The position numbers and the translations under genes were made by a program. Source: an uncultured Prevotella sp. (GTDB lineage Bacteria; Bacteroidota; Bacteroidia; Bacteroidales; Bacteroidaceae). From it: a stretch of 64,000 nt of DNA. Location of the stretch: positions 29,941 to 93,940 of the forward strand of contig CAMBOI010000006.1 of NCBI GenBank assembly GCA_945869265.1, read 5' to 3'. The number at the start of each line of letters is the position of its first letter. Position 1 is the first letter of the stretch. Below are positions 52,175 through 61,157 of the stretch, in pieces. Below the pieces are notes generated by a model. That model was given only the letters and a program-made list of their open reading frames with translations. It was not told the DNA's origin and made no database searches.

Positions 52175-53167
52175 TTATTCTCCTGTCAAAACTTTGCTTG
52201 CCAATAGCAATGCCTCTGCCCTTGCGGGCTTACCGGTTTCGGTGAGGGGAATATGGGATATTGGAAGGACGTGCCGCGGCACCCAATGCTTAGGCAGCAC
52301 ATTCCTGCAAATAGACAGTGCCGAGTCGGCATCATCCGACTCAATCAACAGGGTGACAGCCTCGCCAAGACGGGCATCTGCCACCTTTGTAATAATAAAA
52401 CCACAGGAGAGGTGGGGACGCAAAATACGCTCCACCTCTTCTGTTTGTATCTTTATACCACCACTATCTATGACGTTGTCCTTGCGCCCTAAGATGCGAA
52501 ACTGTTTAGAGCCGTCGGAAAGGGTGCGTAGTTCGGCAATATCGTTGGTTTTTAACCTTTCGGGATTGACCTGTGGAGCATATATCTCAAGACAGGAATC
52601 CGAAGACAAACTGACATCAACTCCATCAAACGGAGAATACCAAAGACTTGCCTCCTTGCCGCTAATTCGTCGCAAGGCAATATGCGACAGTGTTTCTGTC
52701 ATGCCATACGTGCTCCATACTACATTGGGAAACGAGCGCAACTGACTCTCCAATGACTCGTCAATCGCACCGCCACCTATTATCAAATGACGGATGGACT
52801 TGAGTAGCTCAGCCTCTTCGGGCACTTGAAGTGAAGAATACACCTGCAATGGCACCATGGCGGCAAAGTCGAGATGTGCGGAGATGTCCTTCAATGGATG
52901 GCTCGAAGGAGTGACATCAATTATCCGGAGCCCGCGCACTAAGGAGCGCACGACAACCATCTTGCCGGCTATATAGTCGAGGGGCATACACAATAGTGCC
53001 GTATCTCCTTCCTTCAATCCAAGAAAGTCGCAAGTAATCCGTGCAGAATTCACCATACGCCGTTTCTCCACGAGCAACCTTTTCGGCTTGCCTGTAGATC
53101 CACTGGTATGCACTTCAATAACATCCGAAGTATCATTCCATTGCGCAAGGAATTCTTCTACCGTCAT
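52175..53167 (-). CDS. menE: O-succinylbenzoate--CoA ligase (MenE)
   Basis: 330 residues; AMP-forming activation of o-succinylbenzoate. The ANL-superfamily signature is HTSGSTGKPKRLLVEK, with VVWSTYGMTETLSHIA in the acyl site and LGRKDNVIDSGGIKIQ as the hinge. The C-terminal lysine region is present (SHIPLTETGKPAR). At 330 residues it is short for a MenE; much of the N-terminal domain before the P-loop is missing, as in other Bacteroidales MenE proteins. It is the last gene of the men operon and converges with aroB. Confidence 0.88.
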   Translation of the reverse strand: MTVEEFLAQWNDTSDVIEVHTSGSTGKPKRLLVEKRRMVNSARITCDFLGLKEGDTALLCMPLDYIAGKMVVVRSLVRGLRIIDVTPSSHPLKDISAHLDFAAMVPLQVYSSLQVPEEAELLKSIRHLIIGGGAIDESLESQLRSFPNVVWSTYGMTETLSHIALRRISGKEASLWYSPFDGVDVSLSSDSCLEIYAPQVNPERLKTNDIAELRTLSDGSKQFRILGRKDNVIDSGGIKIQTEEVERILRPHLSCGFIITKVADARLGEAVTLLIESDDADSALSICRNVLPKHWVPRHVLPISHIPLTETGKPARAEALLLASKVLTGE

Positions 53168-53211
53168 TCCTAATCCCTAATTCCTAATTCCTAATTCCTA
53201 ATTCCTAATTA
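53166..53211. repeat. Microrepeat spacer between menC and menE
   Basis: The whole spacer is made of CCTAATTC units in tandem (five or more), the same unit as at 38270-38343 and 49267-49296 but on the other strand relative to transcription. Confidence 0.7.
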
Positions 53212-54230
53212 AAAAAAAGTTTCTCGCCTCTCACCTCAAGTGGCATGGGGATATTGTCGGTGAAGAGCTGACCTGTGCCGAGACCTTGCGCCATCACCTT
53301 GTCGCCTGTGCCATAGATGTCGGCTGCAAGTTGGGCAACGGCATTAAGACCGATGTTGCTTTCGAGAGCACTGGTAATCCACGAACCAATACCCTTGTCG
53401 CGAGCAATCTCCACCCACTCGCGCGTCCCCTTCATGCCACCATGTAGCGAGGGCTTGATGACGATATACGAGGGTTTGATGATATTCAGAACCTGCGCCT
53501 TCATATCGGGCATATTCACACCGATGAGTTCCTCGTCGAGGGCAATGGGCAATGGAGAATCTCGGCATAGCTGAGCCATATATCCCCACTGGCGGGGCTT
53601 GATGGGTTGCTCGATGGAGTGTATGGCATATTGCGAAAGGAGTTCCATCTTATATAGGGCTTCCTCATACTTGAATCCTCCGTTGGCATCCACACGCAAT
53701 TCCACCTCACGTCGTGAGAATCTGTCGCGTATCTTCTTCACCATCTCCAACTCTAGGTCGAAGTCGATAGCACCTATCTTCAATTTGACACAATGGAATC
53801 CCTTTTCAAGCTTTTCCTCTATGCGGGCAAGCATCTCCTCGTATGATCCCATCCACACGAGTCCGTTGATGGTGATACCCTCCTCACCGCGAGTGAAAGG
53901 AGTGTCGAATAGGACATCTCCACGTTCGAGATTGAGCAATGCCGTCTCTAATCCAAAGAGGATAGAGGGATAAGGGCGAAGCATCTGATAGTTGATTGTG
54001 CCCTCCTGGCAGAATCTCTCGCACACGGCATTGAGGGTTTTCTCGTATTCGGGTGTGGCGTCGCAACTGAGGTCGGGCAGCGGTGCACACTCTCCCACTC
54101 CCTTGCGTCCTGGCATTTCGTCGGACGTAAGGTGCAAGAGCCACGACTTGCGCTCTGTATATACCCCACGTGACGTTCCTGCCGGTTGCTTGAAATGAAA
54201 TAATCTCGGTTCTATTTCTATCTTATACAT
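53205..54230 (-). CDS. menC: o-Succinylbenzoate synthase (MenC-like, enolase superfamily)
   Basis: 341 residues; dehydrates SHCHC to o-succinylbenzoate. Enolase-superfamily landmarks are the Lys of VKLKIG near 165, metal ligands in LRVDANGGF and IEQPIK with DEELIG, and the second-half Lys in YIVIKPSLHGG. The GVGECAPLPDLS capping-domain segment is typical. The last residues run into microrepeat DNA. Position between menB and menE supports MenC over a dipeptide epimerase. Confidence 0.9.
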   Translation of the reverse strand: MYKIEIEPRLFHFKQPAGTSRGVYTERKSWLLHLTSDEMPGRKGVGECAPLPDLSCDATPEYEKTLNAVCERFCQEGTINYQMLRPYPSILFGLETALLNLERGDVLFDTPFTRGEEGITINGLVWMGSYEEMLARIEEKLEKGFHCVKLKIGAIDFDLELEMVKKIRDRFSRREVELRVDANGGFKYEEALYKMELLSQYAIHSIEQPIKPRQWGYMAQLCRDSPLPIALDEELIGVNMPDMKAQVLNIIKPSYIVIKPSLHGGMKGTREWVEIARDKGIGSWITSALESNIGLNAVAQLAADIYGTGDKVMAQGLGTGQLFTDNIPMPLEVRGEKLFFN

Positions 54231-54232
54231 AC

Positions 54233-55054
54233 TTATGGTAGTTTAGGATATTTCTGGAAATCGGGTTTGCGCTTTTCAAGGAATGCCTTTCCACCCTCCT
54301 GAGCCTCATCGAGGAAATAGTAGAGCATAGTGGCATCTCCAGCCAACTCCTGAATACCAGCTTGGCCGTCAAGCTCGGCGTTAAGACCAGCCTTAATCAT
54401 TCGCAAGGCAAGAGGACTGCGCTCCATCATTGTCTCAGCCCACTCCACACACTCATCCTCCAGTCGCTCAAATGGAACGACCTTGTTGACAAGTCCCATG
54501 CGCTCTGCCTCGACAGCCGAATACTGGCGGCAAAGGAACCATATCTCGCGGGCCTTCTTCTGACCCACGCAACGGGCAAGGTAGCTCGCTCCAAAACCGG
54601 CATCAAATGACCCTACCTTAGGACCTGTCTGTCCGAAGATAGCGTTCTCGGAAGCAATAGACAGGTCGCACACGAGATGCAGCACATGACCGCCCCCGAT
54701 GGCATAACCATTCACCATGGCTATCACTGGTTTTGGCAGGCGTCGTATCTGCATCTGCACATCGAGCACACTGAGGCGAGGCACTCCGTCTTCATCCACA
54801 TATCCTCCCCGTCCCTTGACGTGCATGTCGCCTCCCGAGCAGAAGGCCTTGTCGCCCGCACCAGTGAGGATGACGACACTGATGCGCGATGCCTCGCGAC
54901 AATAAGCAAAAGCCTGACTGAGCTCCAGTGTAGTGCGAGGCGTGAAGGCATTGCGATAACGCGGACGATTGATGGTTATCTTGGCAATGCCATTATACTC
55001 TTCAAACAGGATTTCCTGGAAATCCTTGATCTTTTTCCATTCTCTTGTTGCCAT
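54233..55054 (-). CDS. menB: 1,4-Dihydroxy-2-naphthoyl-CoA synthase
   Basis: 273 residues; crotonase-fold ring closure of o-succinylbenzoyl-CoA. Signatures: [56 protein letters not shown] for the oxyanion hole, and [19 protein letters not shown] use the ATG at 55054 ([15 protein letters not shown]); a TTG three codons earlier is the only alternative. It ends two bases before menC begins, and a TTTCAATC microrepeat spacer separates it from menD. Confidence 0.96.
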   Translation of the reverse strand: MATREWKKIKDFQEILFEEYNGIAKITINRPRYRNAFTPRTTLELSQAFAYCREASRISVVILTGAGDKAFCSGGDMHVKGRGGYVDEDGVPRLSVLDVQMQIRRLPKPVIAMVNGYAIGGGHVLHLVCDLSIASENAIFGQTGPKVGSFDAGFGASYLARCVGQKKAREIWFLCRQYSAVEAERMGLVNKVVPFERLEDECVEWAETMMERSPLALRMIKAGLNAELDGQAGIQELAGDATMLYYFLDEAQEGGKAFLEKRKPDFQKYPKLP

Positions 55055-55091
55055 ATTCTTCAATCTTTCAATTTTTCAATCTTTCAATTTT

Positions 55092-56705
55092 TCAATCTTT
55101 CAGAATGACCTCAAGCAGCATCGGTCTTTCTGATTCTGCGGTCAATAAGGTAACAATGCCAAGATGCATCTCTTCCACAGTCTTGGCCGAGAGATATCCA
55201 ATGTCGTTCTGGGTGCATATACCACGAGCATCTGCCGAGTGACGGCCTGCCACGAAGCGGTCGCGCTCTGAACACGGCTCGAGTCCTTTCACCTTATCAA
55301 AGATTCCACCGTGCTTGTCATTAAGGATGATTATTCGGAGGTTGTCTTTAATATTTGAATTCCACAAGGCGTTCTGGTCGTAGAAGAAACTGAGGTCGCC
55401 AAGCACGCAGAACACCATCTCGCCAGTAGAGCAAATTGCAGAAAAACCTGCGGCAGTTGATAGACTACCATCAATCCCGTTTACCCCTCGATTACACCAT
55501 ATCTTATGTCCATTGGCATATTGGCACGCAAGACGCACTGCTGTACTGTTGCCATAATGCACATGATAATCATACTCCATATCCTCAAGTTGCTCCTCGA
55601 AATACTTCACTGTGGAGGAGGCAGTCAAATTAGTGTCATCTATCGACTGAAGACGTTGTTGCTCACAGTCAAAAGCCTGTTGCCATTCTTCGTAAAAAGC
55701 CTTAGATATCTTGGGATTATTAGATAAAATATATCTGGGAAGCTCTGTGATGAAATCACAAGGGGTACAACATATCACTCCATCAATACGTCGGAAGGGA
55801 GAGGAGAACTCTCCATCCTTGTCCACTCGCCAAACCGTCAGATTGGGTATGGAAGAAAAACGGGAATTTATACTACGACACACTGTCGTTCCTCCCATAT
55901 AAACTATGAAATCGGGAAGCATCGAGTCGGGCATCGTGTCGATAAATCCGGCATACGGACGGGCATGCTCATCACTAAGCGGTTCGCTAAGCACAACAAC
56001 ATTTTCCCTCACTTTATCCAAGGCTATCTGGAATGCAGGCAAATAGTGATCCTGCCCGATGATAATCATCGGACGCTTGGCTTGAAACATCTCATCCATG
56101 AAAGAGCCTAATTCGTCTTCATCATAACGACTTTCAATCTTCGTCACCTTATTATATATTACATCCGGCAAGGATAAGCTCTGAGCACATTCTGCCGGAC
56201 TTGGCAGCGGGACATTGATGTGGACAGGGCGGGAAGAGGTAATTGCAGATGAAAGAGCCTCGTTGATCAACCGGTTGTGATAATAAGCATTGTCACCCAT
56301 GGCATCAGTGAGATTCACCGAACGAGCCACATAGTTGTCGAGTGCACCATATTGGCGCATAGTCTGCCCTACATTCTGGTCGATGTCCTCCTGTGGACGA
56401 TCGGCAGAAATAACGATGAGAGGAACTTTCTGATAATAGGCCTCAACAACAGCAGGAGCCACATTAAGCAATGCAGATCCAGAAGTGACAACAATAGCTG
56501 AAACCTCATCATTCAAGGCGAGTCCCAAAGCAAAGAACCCAGCCGAACGCTCGTCAGTCACTGGGTAACAATCGAAGTTACCCTCCTCTAATATATTATT
56601 TACTATTATGGCATTTCTACTTCCAGGACACAACACCACTTTTTTCACGCCATATTCCTTAAGCAGACCAATCAGCAAGTTTACTTTATCTTCCTTGTAA
56701 AACAT
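55092..56705 (-). CDS. menD: 2-Succinyl-5-enolpyruvyl-6-hydroxy-3-cyclohexene-1-carboxylate synthase
   Basis: 537 residues; ThDP-dependent addition of 2-oxoglutarate to isochorismate. Features: VVLCPGSRNAIIVNNIL near the start, with the catalytic Glu region in DERSAGFFALGLAL; VVTSGSALLNVAPAVVEAYY; VPLIVISADRP; and NRGVNGIDGSLSTAAGFSA followed by the ThDP motif LGDLSFFYDQNALWNSN. The start overlaps menF by 25 bases. The C-terminal end is formed partly by microrepeat-like DNA. Confidence 0.95.
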   Translation of the reverse strand: MFYKEDKVNLLIGLLKEYGVKKVVLCPGSRNAIIVNNILEEGNFDCYPVTDERSAGFFALGLALNDEVSAIVVTSGSALLNVAPAVVEAYYQKVPLIVISADRPQEDIDQNVGQTMRQYGALDNYVARSVNLTDAMGDNAYYHNRLINEALSSAITSSRPVHINVPLPSPAECAQSLSLPDVIYNKVTKIESRYDEDELGSFMDEMFQAKRPMIIIGQDHYLPAFQIALDKVRENVVVLSEPLSDEHARPYAGFIDTMPDSMLPDFIVYMGGTTVCRSINSRFSSIPNLTVWRVDKDGEFSSPFRRIDGVICCTPCDFITELPRYILSNNPKISKAFYEEWQQAFDCEQQRLQSIDDTNLTASSTVKYFEEQLEDMEYDYHVHYGNSTAVRLACQYANGHKIWCNRGVNGIDGSLSTAAGFSAICSTGEMVFCVLGDLSFFYDQNALWNSNIKDNLRIIILNDKHGGIFDKVKGLEPCSERDRFVAGRHSADARGICTQNDIGYLSAKTVEEMHLGIVTLLTAESERPMLLEVILKD

Positions 56706-57712
56706 CTCCTTATAGTTTGCATTTTTGATTCCGTCTCATTCCATTCCGCCTCCTCCTCACTGTCGGCAAGCAGTCCGCCTCCGGCATGAAGACGATATTC
56801 ATTGCCACATATCTCCATACAACGTAACGACACATAGAGATGAGCTGTAGCCTCAATCCCTAATGGCCCCATAAAGCCACTGTAATATCGCCTCGGCACA
56901 CTCTCATTGTCGAGAATAAATTGCATAGATTCCTGCTTGGGCAATCCGCAAACGGCAGGGGTGGGATGTAATGCAGCAAGAAAATCCCCTATACGCTGAT
57001 TGTTGGAAAGACTAAATGCGAAATCGGTGCGCAAGTGACGCACATCACCTGCAGCAACCGTATAAGGTCCTTTCATAGTGCAACAGTCGGAAAAGTTGCC
57101 TATACAATCCTCGATATAAGAAGCCACATATAGTTGCTCGCTCTTGTTTTTTTCACTCCATAATGTGGTGCCCCAGAGTCCCATTGTTCCTGCAAGAGCT
57201 ATTGTGCGATACTCACCTTGCTCTCCTTCAAGCAGAAGTTCGGGAGTGGCAGTAAGCCATGTTCCACTGACGGGAGTGCTCACCAGAGCAACAAACATAT
57301 TTGAATACAAGCGACACGCCCTCTCGAAGAGTCGGCGTGGAGGTTCGGTATTCTCAATGACATCTATCGACTGTCGCGCAAGCACAATCTTGGAGAAAGT
57401 GCCATCAGAAATGCGTGAATGAAATGCATCGAAATCCCTACTGTAGGTATCACGTGAGGATACACGATTGAGGAGATTACCCTCTGGCGCGTAATCATAG
57501 TCCTTCATATAAGGCAGACTGTGCCTCATGACCTTGTCGGGACATAGCAAGAGAACCGGACACTCTTGGGTAACGACGAATGGAGCAATGACAAAACCGC
57601 TCTTTCCGTTGAGTGATTGAACATCTGGAAATCTCAACGGTTCGCCGTTAGTCTGTATCATCTCGGTATATTCCAGTTCACCAGGAAGGCGGAATAATAC
57701 GTAACTCTCCAT
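56681..57712 (-). CDS. menF: Isochorismate synthase (MenF/EntC family)
   Basis: 343 residues; Mg2+-dependent isomerisation of chorismate, the first menaquinone-specific step. The chorismate-binding core shows KIVLARQSIDV, FVALVSTPVSGTWLTATPEL, ALAGTMG, LHPTPAVCGLPK and YYSGFMGPLGIEATAHLYVS with the metal-binding Glu near the end (LHAGGGLLADSEEEAEWNET). It is shorter than E. coli MenF because the N-terminal part is reduced. It abuts the thioesterase gene and overlaps menD. Confidence 0.93.
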   Translation of the reverse strand: MESYVLFRLPGELEYTEMIQTNGEPLRFPDVQSLNGKSGFVIAPFVVTQECPVLLLCPDKVMRHSLPYMKDYDYAPEGNLLNRVSSRDTYSRDFDAFHSRISDGTFSKIVLARQSIDVIENTEPPRRLFERACRLYSNMFVALVSTPVSGTWLTATPELLLEGEQGEYRTIALAGTMGLWGTTLWSEKNKSEQLYVASYIEDCIGNFSDCCTMKGPYTVAAGDVRHLRTDFAFSLSNNQRIGDFLAALHPTPAVCGLPKQESMQFILDNESVPRRYYSGFMGPLGIEATAHLYVSLRCMEICGNEYRLHAGGGLLADSEEEAEWNETESKMQTIRRCFTRKIK

Positions 57713-58126
57713 CTATTTCTTTTTGTCTATTATATAATTAGTGACACTTGCAGTAGAGATTAGTTCGCCAGAGGTGTCGGTGATGTCAACATTCCACACA
57801 TGAAGCGTATTTCCAGTATGCACAATGCGTGCCACGGCAGTGACGGTATCTCCCTCGGGTACTGCCTTTACATGTGTGCCACTCACATTGATGCCTACGC
57901 AAATTTTGCCTGGGCATAACACCGACGACCCCGCTCCAGCAAGCGTCTCGGCAAGGGCAAGCGAGGCTCCCCCACTGAGATAGCCCATGGGTTGCCTACT
58001 GTTTTCATTCACCTTCATTCGCGCCATACAGGTATCTGGCTCGGGTGTGGAGATAAAATCCATACCCATCACCGTAGCCATATTGCGCTCTGCGTTTATT
58101 TTGTCTAATATTGTTCCAAAATCCAT
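57713..58126 (-). CDS. menI: Hotdog-fold thioesterase, probable DHNA-CoA thioesterase
   Basis: 137 residues of the PaaI/YbgC-type hotdog family: FISTPEPDTCMARMKV, the GYLSGGASLALAETLAG helix with the catalytic acid region, and GTHVKAVPEGDTVTAVARIV. As first gene of the men operon it very likely hydrolyses 1,4-dihydroxy-2-naphthoyl-CoA, the MenI step. That specific assignment is by context. The stop touches the menF start. The terminator of the upstream ROK gene ends just before it, and no separate strong promoter is evident in the gap. Confidence 0.82.
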   Translation of the reverse strand: MDFGTILDKINAERNMATVMGMDFISTPEPDTCMARMKVNENSRQPMGYLSGGASLALAETLAGAGSSVLCPGKICVGINVSGTHVKAVPEGDTVTAVARIVHTGNTLHVWNVDITDTSGELISTASVTNYIIDKKK

Positions 58127-58134
58127 TATTTACC

Positions 58135-58171
58135 AAAAAGGAGCAGGCACCTTAGTCTAAGCACCCGCTCC
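58135..58171 (-). terminator. Terminator or attenuator between the ROK gene and the men operon
   Basis: On the minus strand GGAGC (58167-58171) pairs with GCTCC (58140-58144), with further pairing inside (GG/CC, TTAG/CTAA), followed by TTTTT (58135-58139). It sits 8 bases before the menI start, so read-through past it may control the men genes. Confidence 0.65.
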
Positions 58172-58202
58172 GCATATTTTTCTTTAATTGATAACTTATT
58201 GC

Positions 58203-59183
58203 CTACTTGAATAGCGAATACTCCTCAACCTCCCATGCCAAGGCACTGGCTCCAAGAAGGTCGCGCTCGCGGTCGTCCAAAGTCGTAATCAGCAGTTTCA
58301 CCTTGCCACGTAGGTTATGGAATATATGCTGGTCGAATGACTTTTGGGCTGGGTCGATAAGCCACTTGCCTGCATGATGAATACCTCCAGCAAGGATTAT
58401 TGCCTCAGGATCCAACTGCGATGCCACGGTAGCCATACTCATACCAAGTATGTAGCCCGTGCGGCGATACACCTCGATTGCGAGCTCGTCGCCCTGGTCG
58501 CAGAATTCAGTGATAATCTTTGGCGAAAGTTTCTCTACATCTCTCATGAGCGATGGTTTGTCGCTTTCTTCCAGCACCTCTTTGGCGGTCATCACGATAC
58601 CACGGGTAGAAGCATAAGCCTCAAGACATCCCTTCAACCCGCAAGTACATTGGCGCCCATTGTCAACGACACAAGTATGCCCAATTTCGCCGGCAAATCC
58701 ATTAGCTCCGAGATGAGCCTTATTACGGGTGAAAACACAACTTCCAACTCCATGTCCAAGTCCTAACATGATAAAGTCCTTCATACCATGAGCGCACCCG
58801 AAAGCATGCTCACCCAACGCCATGACATGAGAATCGTTGCCCACCGCCACGGCAAGTCCAAGACGGTCGCGCAGAAGAGCTGCAAGGGGGATAACACCCT
58901 TCCATGGCATGTTTGGAGCATTCTCCATGCAGCCAGTCTTGAAGTTGGCACTTGGACAGCTGATGCCGACCGAACGTATTGTCTCGTATCCGCCGTTAGT
59001 CTCGGCCAAGAACATTATGCTCTCGGCAAGCTTGCTGACATACGAACTGATAGTGGCATACTCGTCAGTTGGGAAATGGTCTCTTGCGATAATATTTCCC
59101 CTCAAATCCACAATTGCATACGTGGTAAGTTCCAAACCTATATCAACGCCTACAACGCGTTCTTTCATTTTTGTTGTGTACAT
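58203..59183 (-). CDS. ROK-family sugar kinase/regulator
   Basis: About 326 residues. ATP-binding starts VVGVDIGLELTTYAIVDLRG; the sugar site includes VGNDSHVMALGEHAFG and GLGHGVGSCVF with GFAGEIGHT. The ROK zinc motif is seen as CTCGLKGCLEAYAS. There is no N-terminal helix-turn-helix, so it is a kinase (glucokinase-like) rather than a repressor. Starts at 59183 (MYTTKMKERV) or 59168 are possible; the extension to 59264 lies upstream of the promoter. Sugar specificity is unknown. Confidence 0.9.
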   Translation of the reverse strand: MYTTKMKERVVGVDIGLELTTYAIVDLRGNIIARDHFPTDEYATISSYVSKLAESIMFLAETNGGYETIRSVGISCPSANFKTGCMENAPNMPWKGVIPLAALLRDRLGLAVAVGNDSHVMALGEHAFGCAHGMKDFIMLGLGHGVGSCVFTRNKAHLGANGFAGEIGHTCVVDNGRQCTCGLKGCLEAYASTRGIVMTAKEVLEESDKPSLMRDVEKLSPKIITEFCDQGDELAIEVYRRTGYILGMSMATVASQLDPEAIILAGGIHHAGKWLIDPAQKSFDQHIFHNLRGKVKLLITTLDDRERDLLGASALAWEVEEYSLFK

Positions 59184-59212
59184 AGAACATCTTACTTTGG
59201 TAATTACAATCA

Positions 59213-59244
59213 CAAAAGTACGGTTTTTGACAATAACTACCAAA
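59213..59244 (-). promoter_or_regulatory. Promoter of the ROK kinase gene
   Basis: On the minus strand TTTG (59241-59244), a 20-base spacer and TACTTTTG (59213-59220), a close match to consensus. It rules out the start at 59264. Confidence 0.7.
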
Positions 59245-59356
59245 TTTTCGATAAAAAAAATCACTTTTTTATCTCATTTTTAACATTTTTGCAGATAAGA
59301 CTACCTTTCTTAGGTATAAAAAACATAAAAAAGGCGGTTTATTCAAATATATTTAG

Positions 59357-59364
59357 TAATTTTG
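59357..59364 (+). promoter_or_regulatory. Promoter -7 box for lysS
   Basis: TAATTTTG followed by CACCC, 42 bases before the lysS ATG. The downstream text CACCCACATAAAGATATGA resembles that after the promoter at 10136-10143. Confidence 0.5.
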
Positions 59365-59405
59365 CACCCACATAAAGATATGAACGAATATATTCGATAA
59401 ACGAC

Positions 59406-61136
59406 ATGAATGTTTTAGAACTAAGTGAACAGGAAATAGGCAGACGCCAGAGTCTGCAGGAACTGAGAGATATGGGTATCGACCCATATCCCGCAGCGGA
59501 GTATCCAACAAATGCTTTCTCTACCGGCATCAAGGATGAATTCAAGGACGACGACGAACCACGTGAGGTTTGCATTGCCGGACGAATGATGAGCCGCCGA
59601 GTGATGGGAAAGGCCAGTTTTGTGGAATTACAGGACTCAAAGGGCAGAATACAGGTTTACGTCACACGCGACGACATCTGTCCCGGCGAGGACAAGGATT
59701 TATATAATAAGGTATTCAAGCGACTGCTTGACATCGGTGACTTCATTGGCGTGAAGGGATTCGTGTTCCGCACACAGACCGGAGAAATCTCGGTGCATGC
59801 CAAGGAACTGACTCTCCTCTCAAAGAGCCTCAAGCCACTGCCTATCGTGAAGTACAAGGACGGTGTGGCTTACGACAAGTTTGAGGATCCCGAACTGCGC
59901 TATCGCCAGCGATATGTTGACCTTGTTGTCAACGACGGAGTGAAGGACACATTCCTCCAGCGTGCCACTGTAATACGCACCATTCGCCGAGTGCTCGACG
60001 AAGCAGGATACACCGAGGTTGAGACACCTACACTGCAGAGCATTGCCGGTGGTGCGAGCGCACGCCCGTTTATCACCCATTTCAATGCCCTCAACATCGA
60101 CATGTATATGCGTATCGCCACCGAGCTTTATCTCAAGCGACTCATCGTTGGCGGATTCGAGGGCGTATATGAAATAGGCAAGAACTTCCGCAACGAGGGT
60201 ATGGACCGCAACCACAACCCCGAATTCACTTGTATGGAACTCTACGTGCAGTACAAGGACTACAACTGGATGATGTCGTTCACCGAGAAACTGCTTGAGA
60301 CAGTATGTATCGCCGTTAACGGAAAGCCCGAGCGCGAGATTGACGGACAGATAATCAGTTTCAAGGCTCCATTCCGCCGTCTGCCCATCCTCGACGCCAT
60401 CAAGGAGAAGACCGGCTACGACCTCAACGGCATGTCGGAGGACGAGATACGTGAAGTGTGCAAGATGCTCAACATGGACATCGACGACACCATGGGCAAG
60501 GGCAAGCTCATCGACGAGATATTCGGCGAGTTCTGCGAGGGAACATACATACAGCCCACATTCATCACCGACTATCCCGTGGAGATGTCGCCTCTTACCA
60601 AGATGCACCGTTCGAAGCCAGGATTGACTGAGCGTTTCGAACTGATGGTGAACGGCAAGGAGCTTGCAAACGCATATTCAGAGCTCAACGACCCGATAGA
60701 TCAGGAACAGAGATTCATCGACCAGATGAAACTTGCCGACAAGGGCGACGACGAGGCAATGATCATAGACCAGGACTTCCTGCGCGCACTACAATACGGC
60801 ATGCCTCCCACAAGTGGTATCGGCATTGGTATCGACCGTTTGGTGATGCTCATGACTGGCAGGACATATATCCAGGAGGTGCTGTTCTTCCCGCAGATGA
60901 AACCTGAGAAAAAGGCTCCGCGCAGCAGCAATGATGACTGGGCGAAAATCGGAGTGGAGGAAAAATGGGTGGCTGTGCTCAATAAGTGCGGATACTATCT
61001 TGTGAGCGACATCCGCGAGGTGAATCCCCAGAAACTGCAGATGGACGTTTGCGGAGTAAACAAGAAATACAAGTTGGGCTACGACAATCCCAAGGTGGAG
61101 GAGTTTGCCGCTTGGATTGAGGCCGCCAACAAGTAA
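59406..61136 (+). CDS. lysS: Lysyl-tRNA synthetase, class II
   Basis: 576 residues. The N-terminal OB-fold anticodon domain (about 55-165; VCIAGRMMSRRVMGKASFVE) leads to the class II core. Motif 1 is near TFLQRATVIRTIRRVLDEAG, motif 2 is FRNEGMDRNHNPEFTCMELY and motif 3 is GIGIGIDRLVMLMTG. A C-terminal extension of about 70 residues after motif 3 (KKAPRSSNDDWAKIGVEEKW) is longer than in E. coli LysS and is common in Bacteroidetes. gpsA follows 21 bases later, so the run lysS-gpsA-pgi may be one transcript. Confidence 0.97.
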   Translation: MNVLELSEQEIGRRQSLQELRDMGIDPYPAAEYPTNAFSTGIKDEFKDDDEPREVCIAGRMMSRRVMGKASFVELQDSKGRIQVYVTRDDICPGEDKDLYNKVFKRLLDIGDFIGVKGFVFRTQTGEISVHAKELTLLSKSLKPLPIVKYKDGVAYDKFEDPELRYRQRYVDLVVNDGVKDTFLQRATVIRTIRRVLDEAGYTEVETPTLQSIAGGASARPFITHFNALNIDMYMRIATELYLKRLIVGGFEGVYEIGKNFRNEGMDRNHNPEFTCMELYVQYKDYNWMMSFTEKLLETVCIAVNGKPEREIDGQIISFKAPFRRLPILDAIKEKTGYDLNGMSEDEIREVCKMLNMDIDDTMGKGKLIDEIFGEFCEGTYIQPTFITDYPVEMSPLTKMHRSKPGLTERFELMVNGKELANAYSELNDPIDQEQRFIDQMKLADKGDDEAMIIDQDFLRALQYGMPPTSGIGIGIDRLVMLMTGRTYIQEVLFFPQMKPEKKAPRSSNDDWAKIGVEEKWVAVLNKCGYYLVSDIREVNPQKLQMDVCGVNKKYKLGYDNPKVEEFAAWIEAANK

Positions 61137-61157
61137 TTATATATAATAAGGTGAAAC

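Noticed and set aside
59184..59264. Longer N-terminus for the ROK kinase
   Set aside because: It includes the promoter (59213-59244), and ROK proteins begin close to VVGVDIG.
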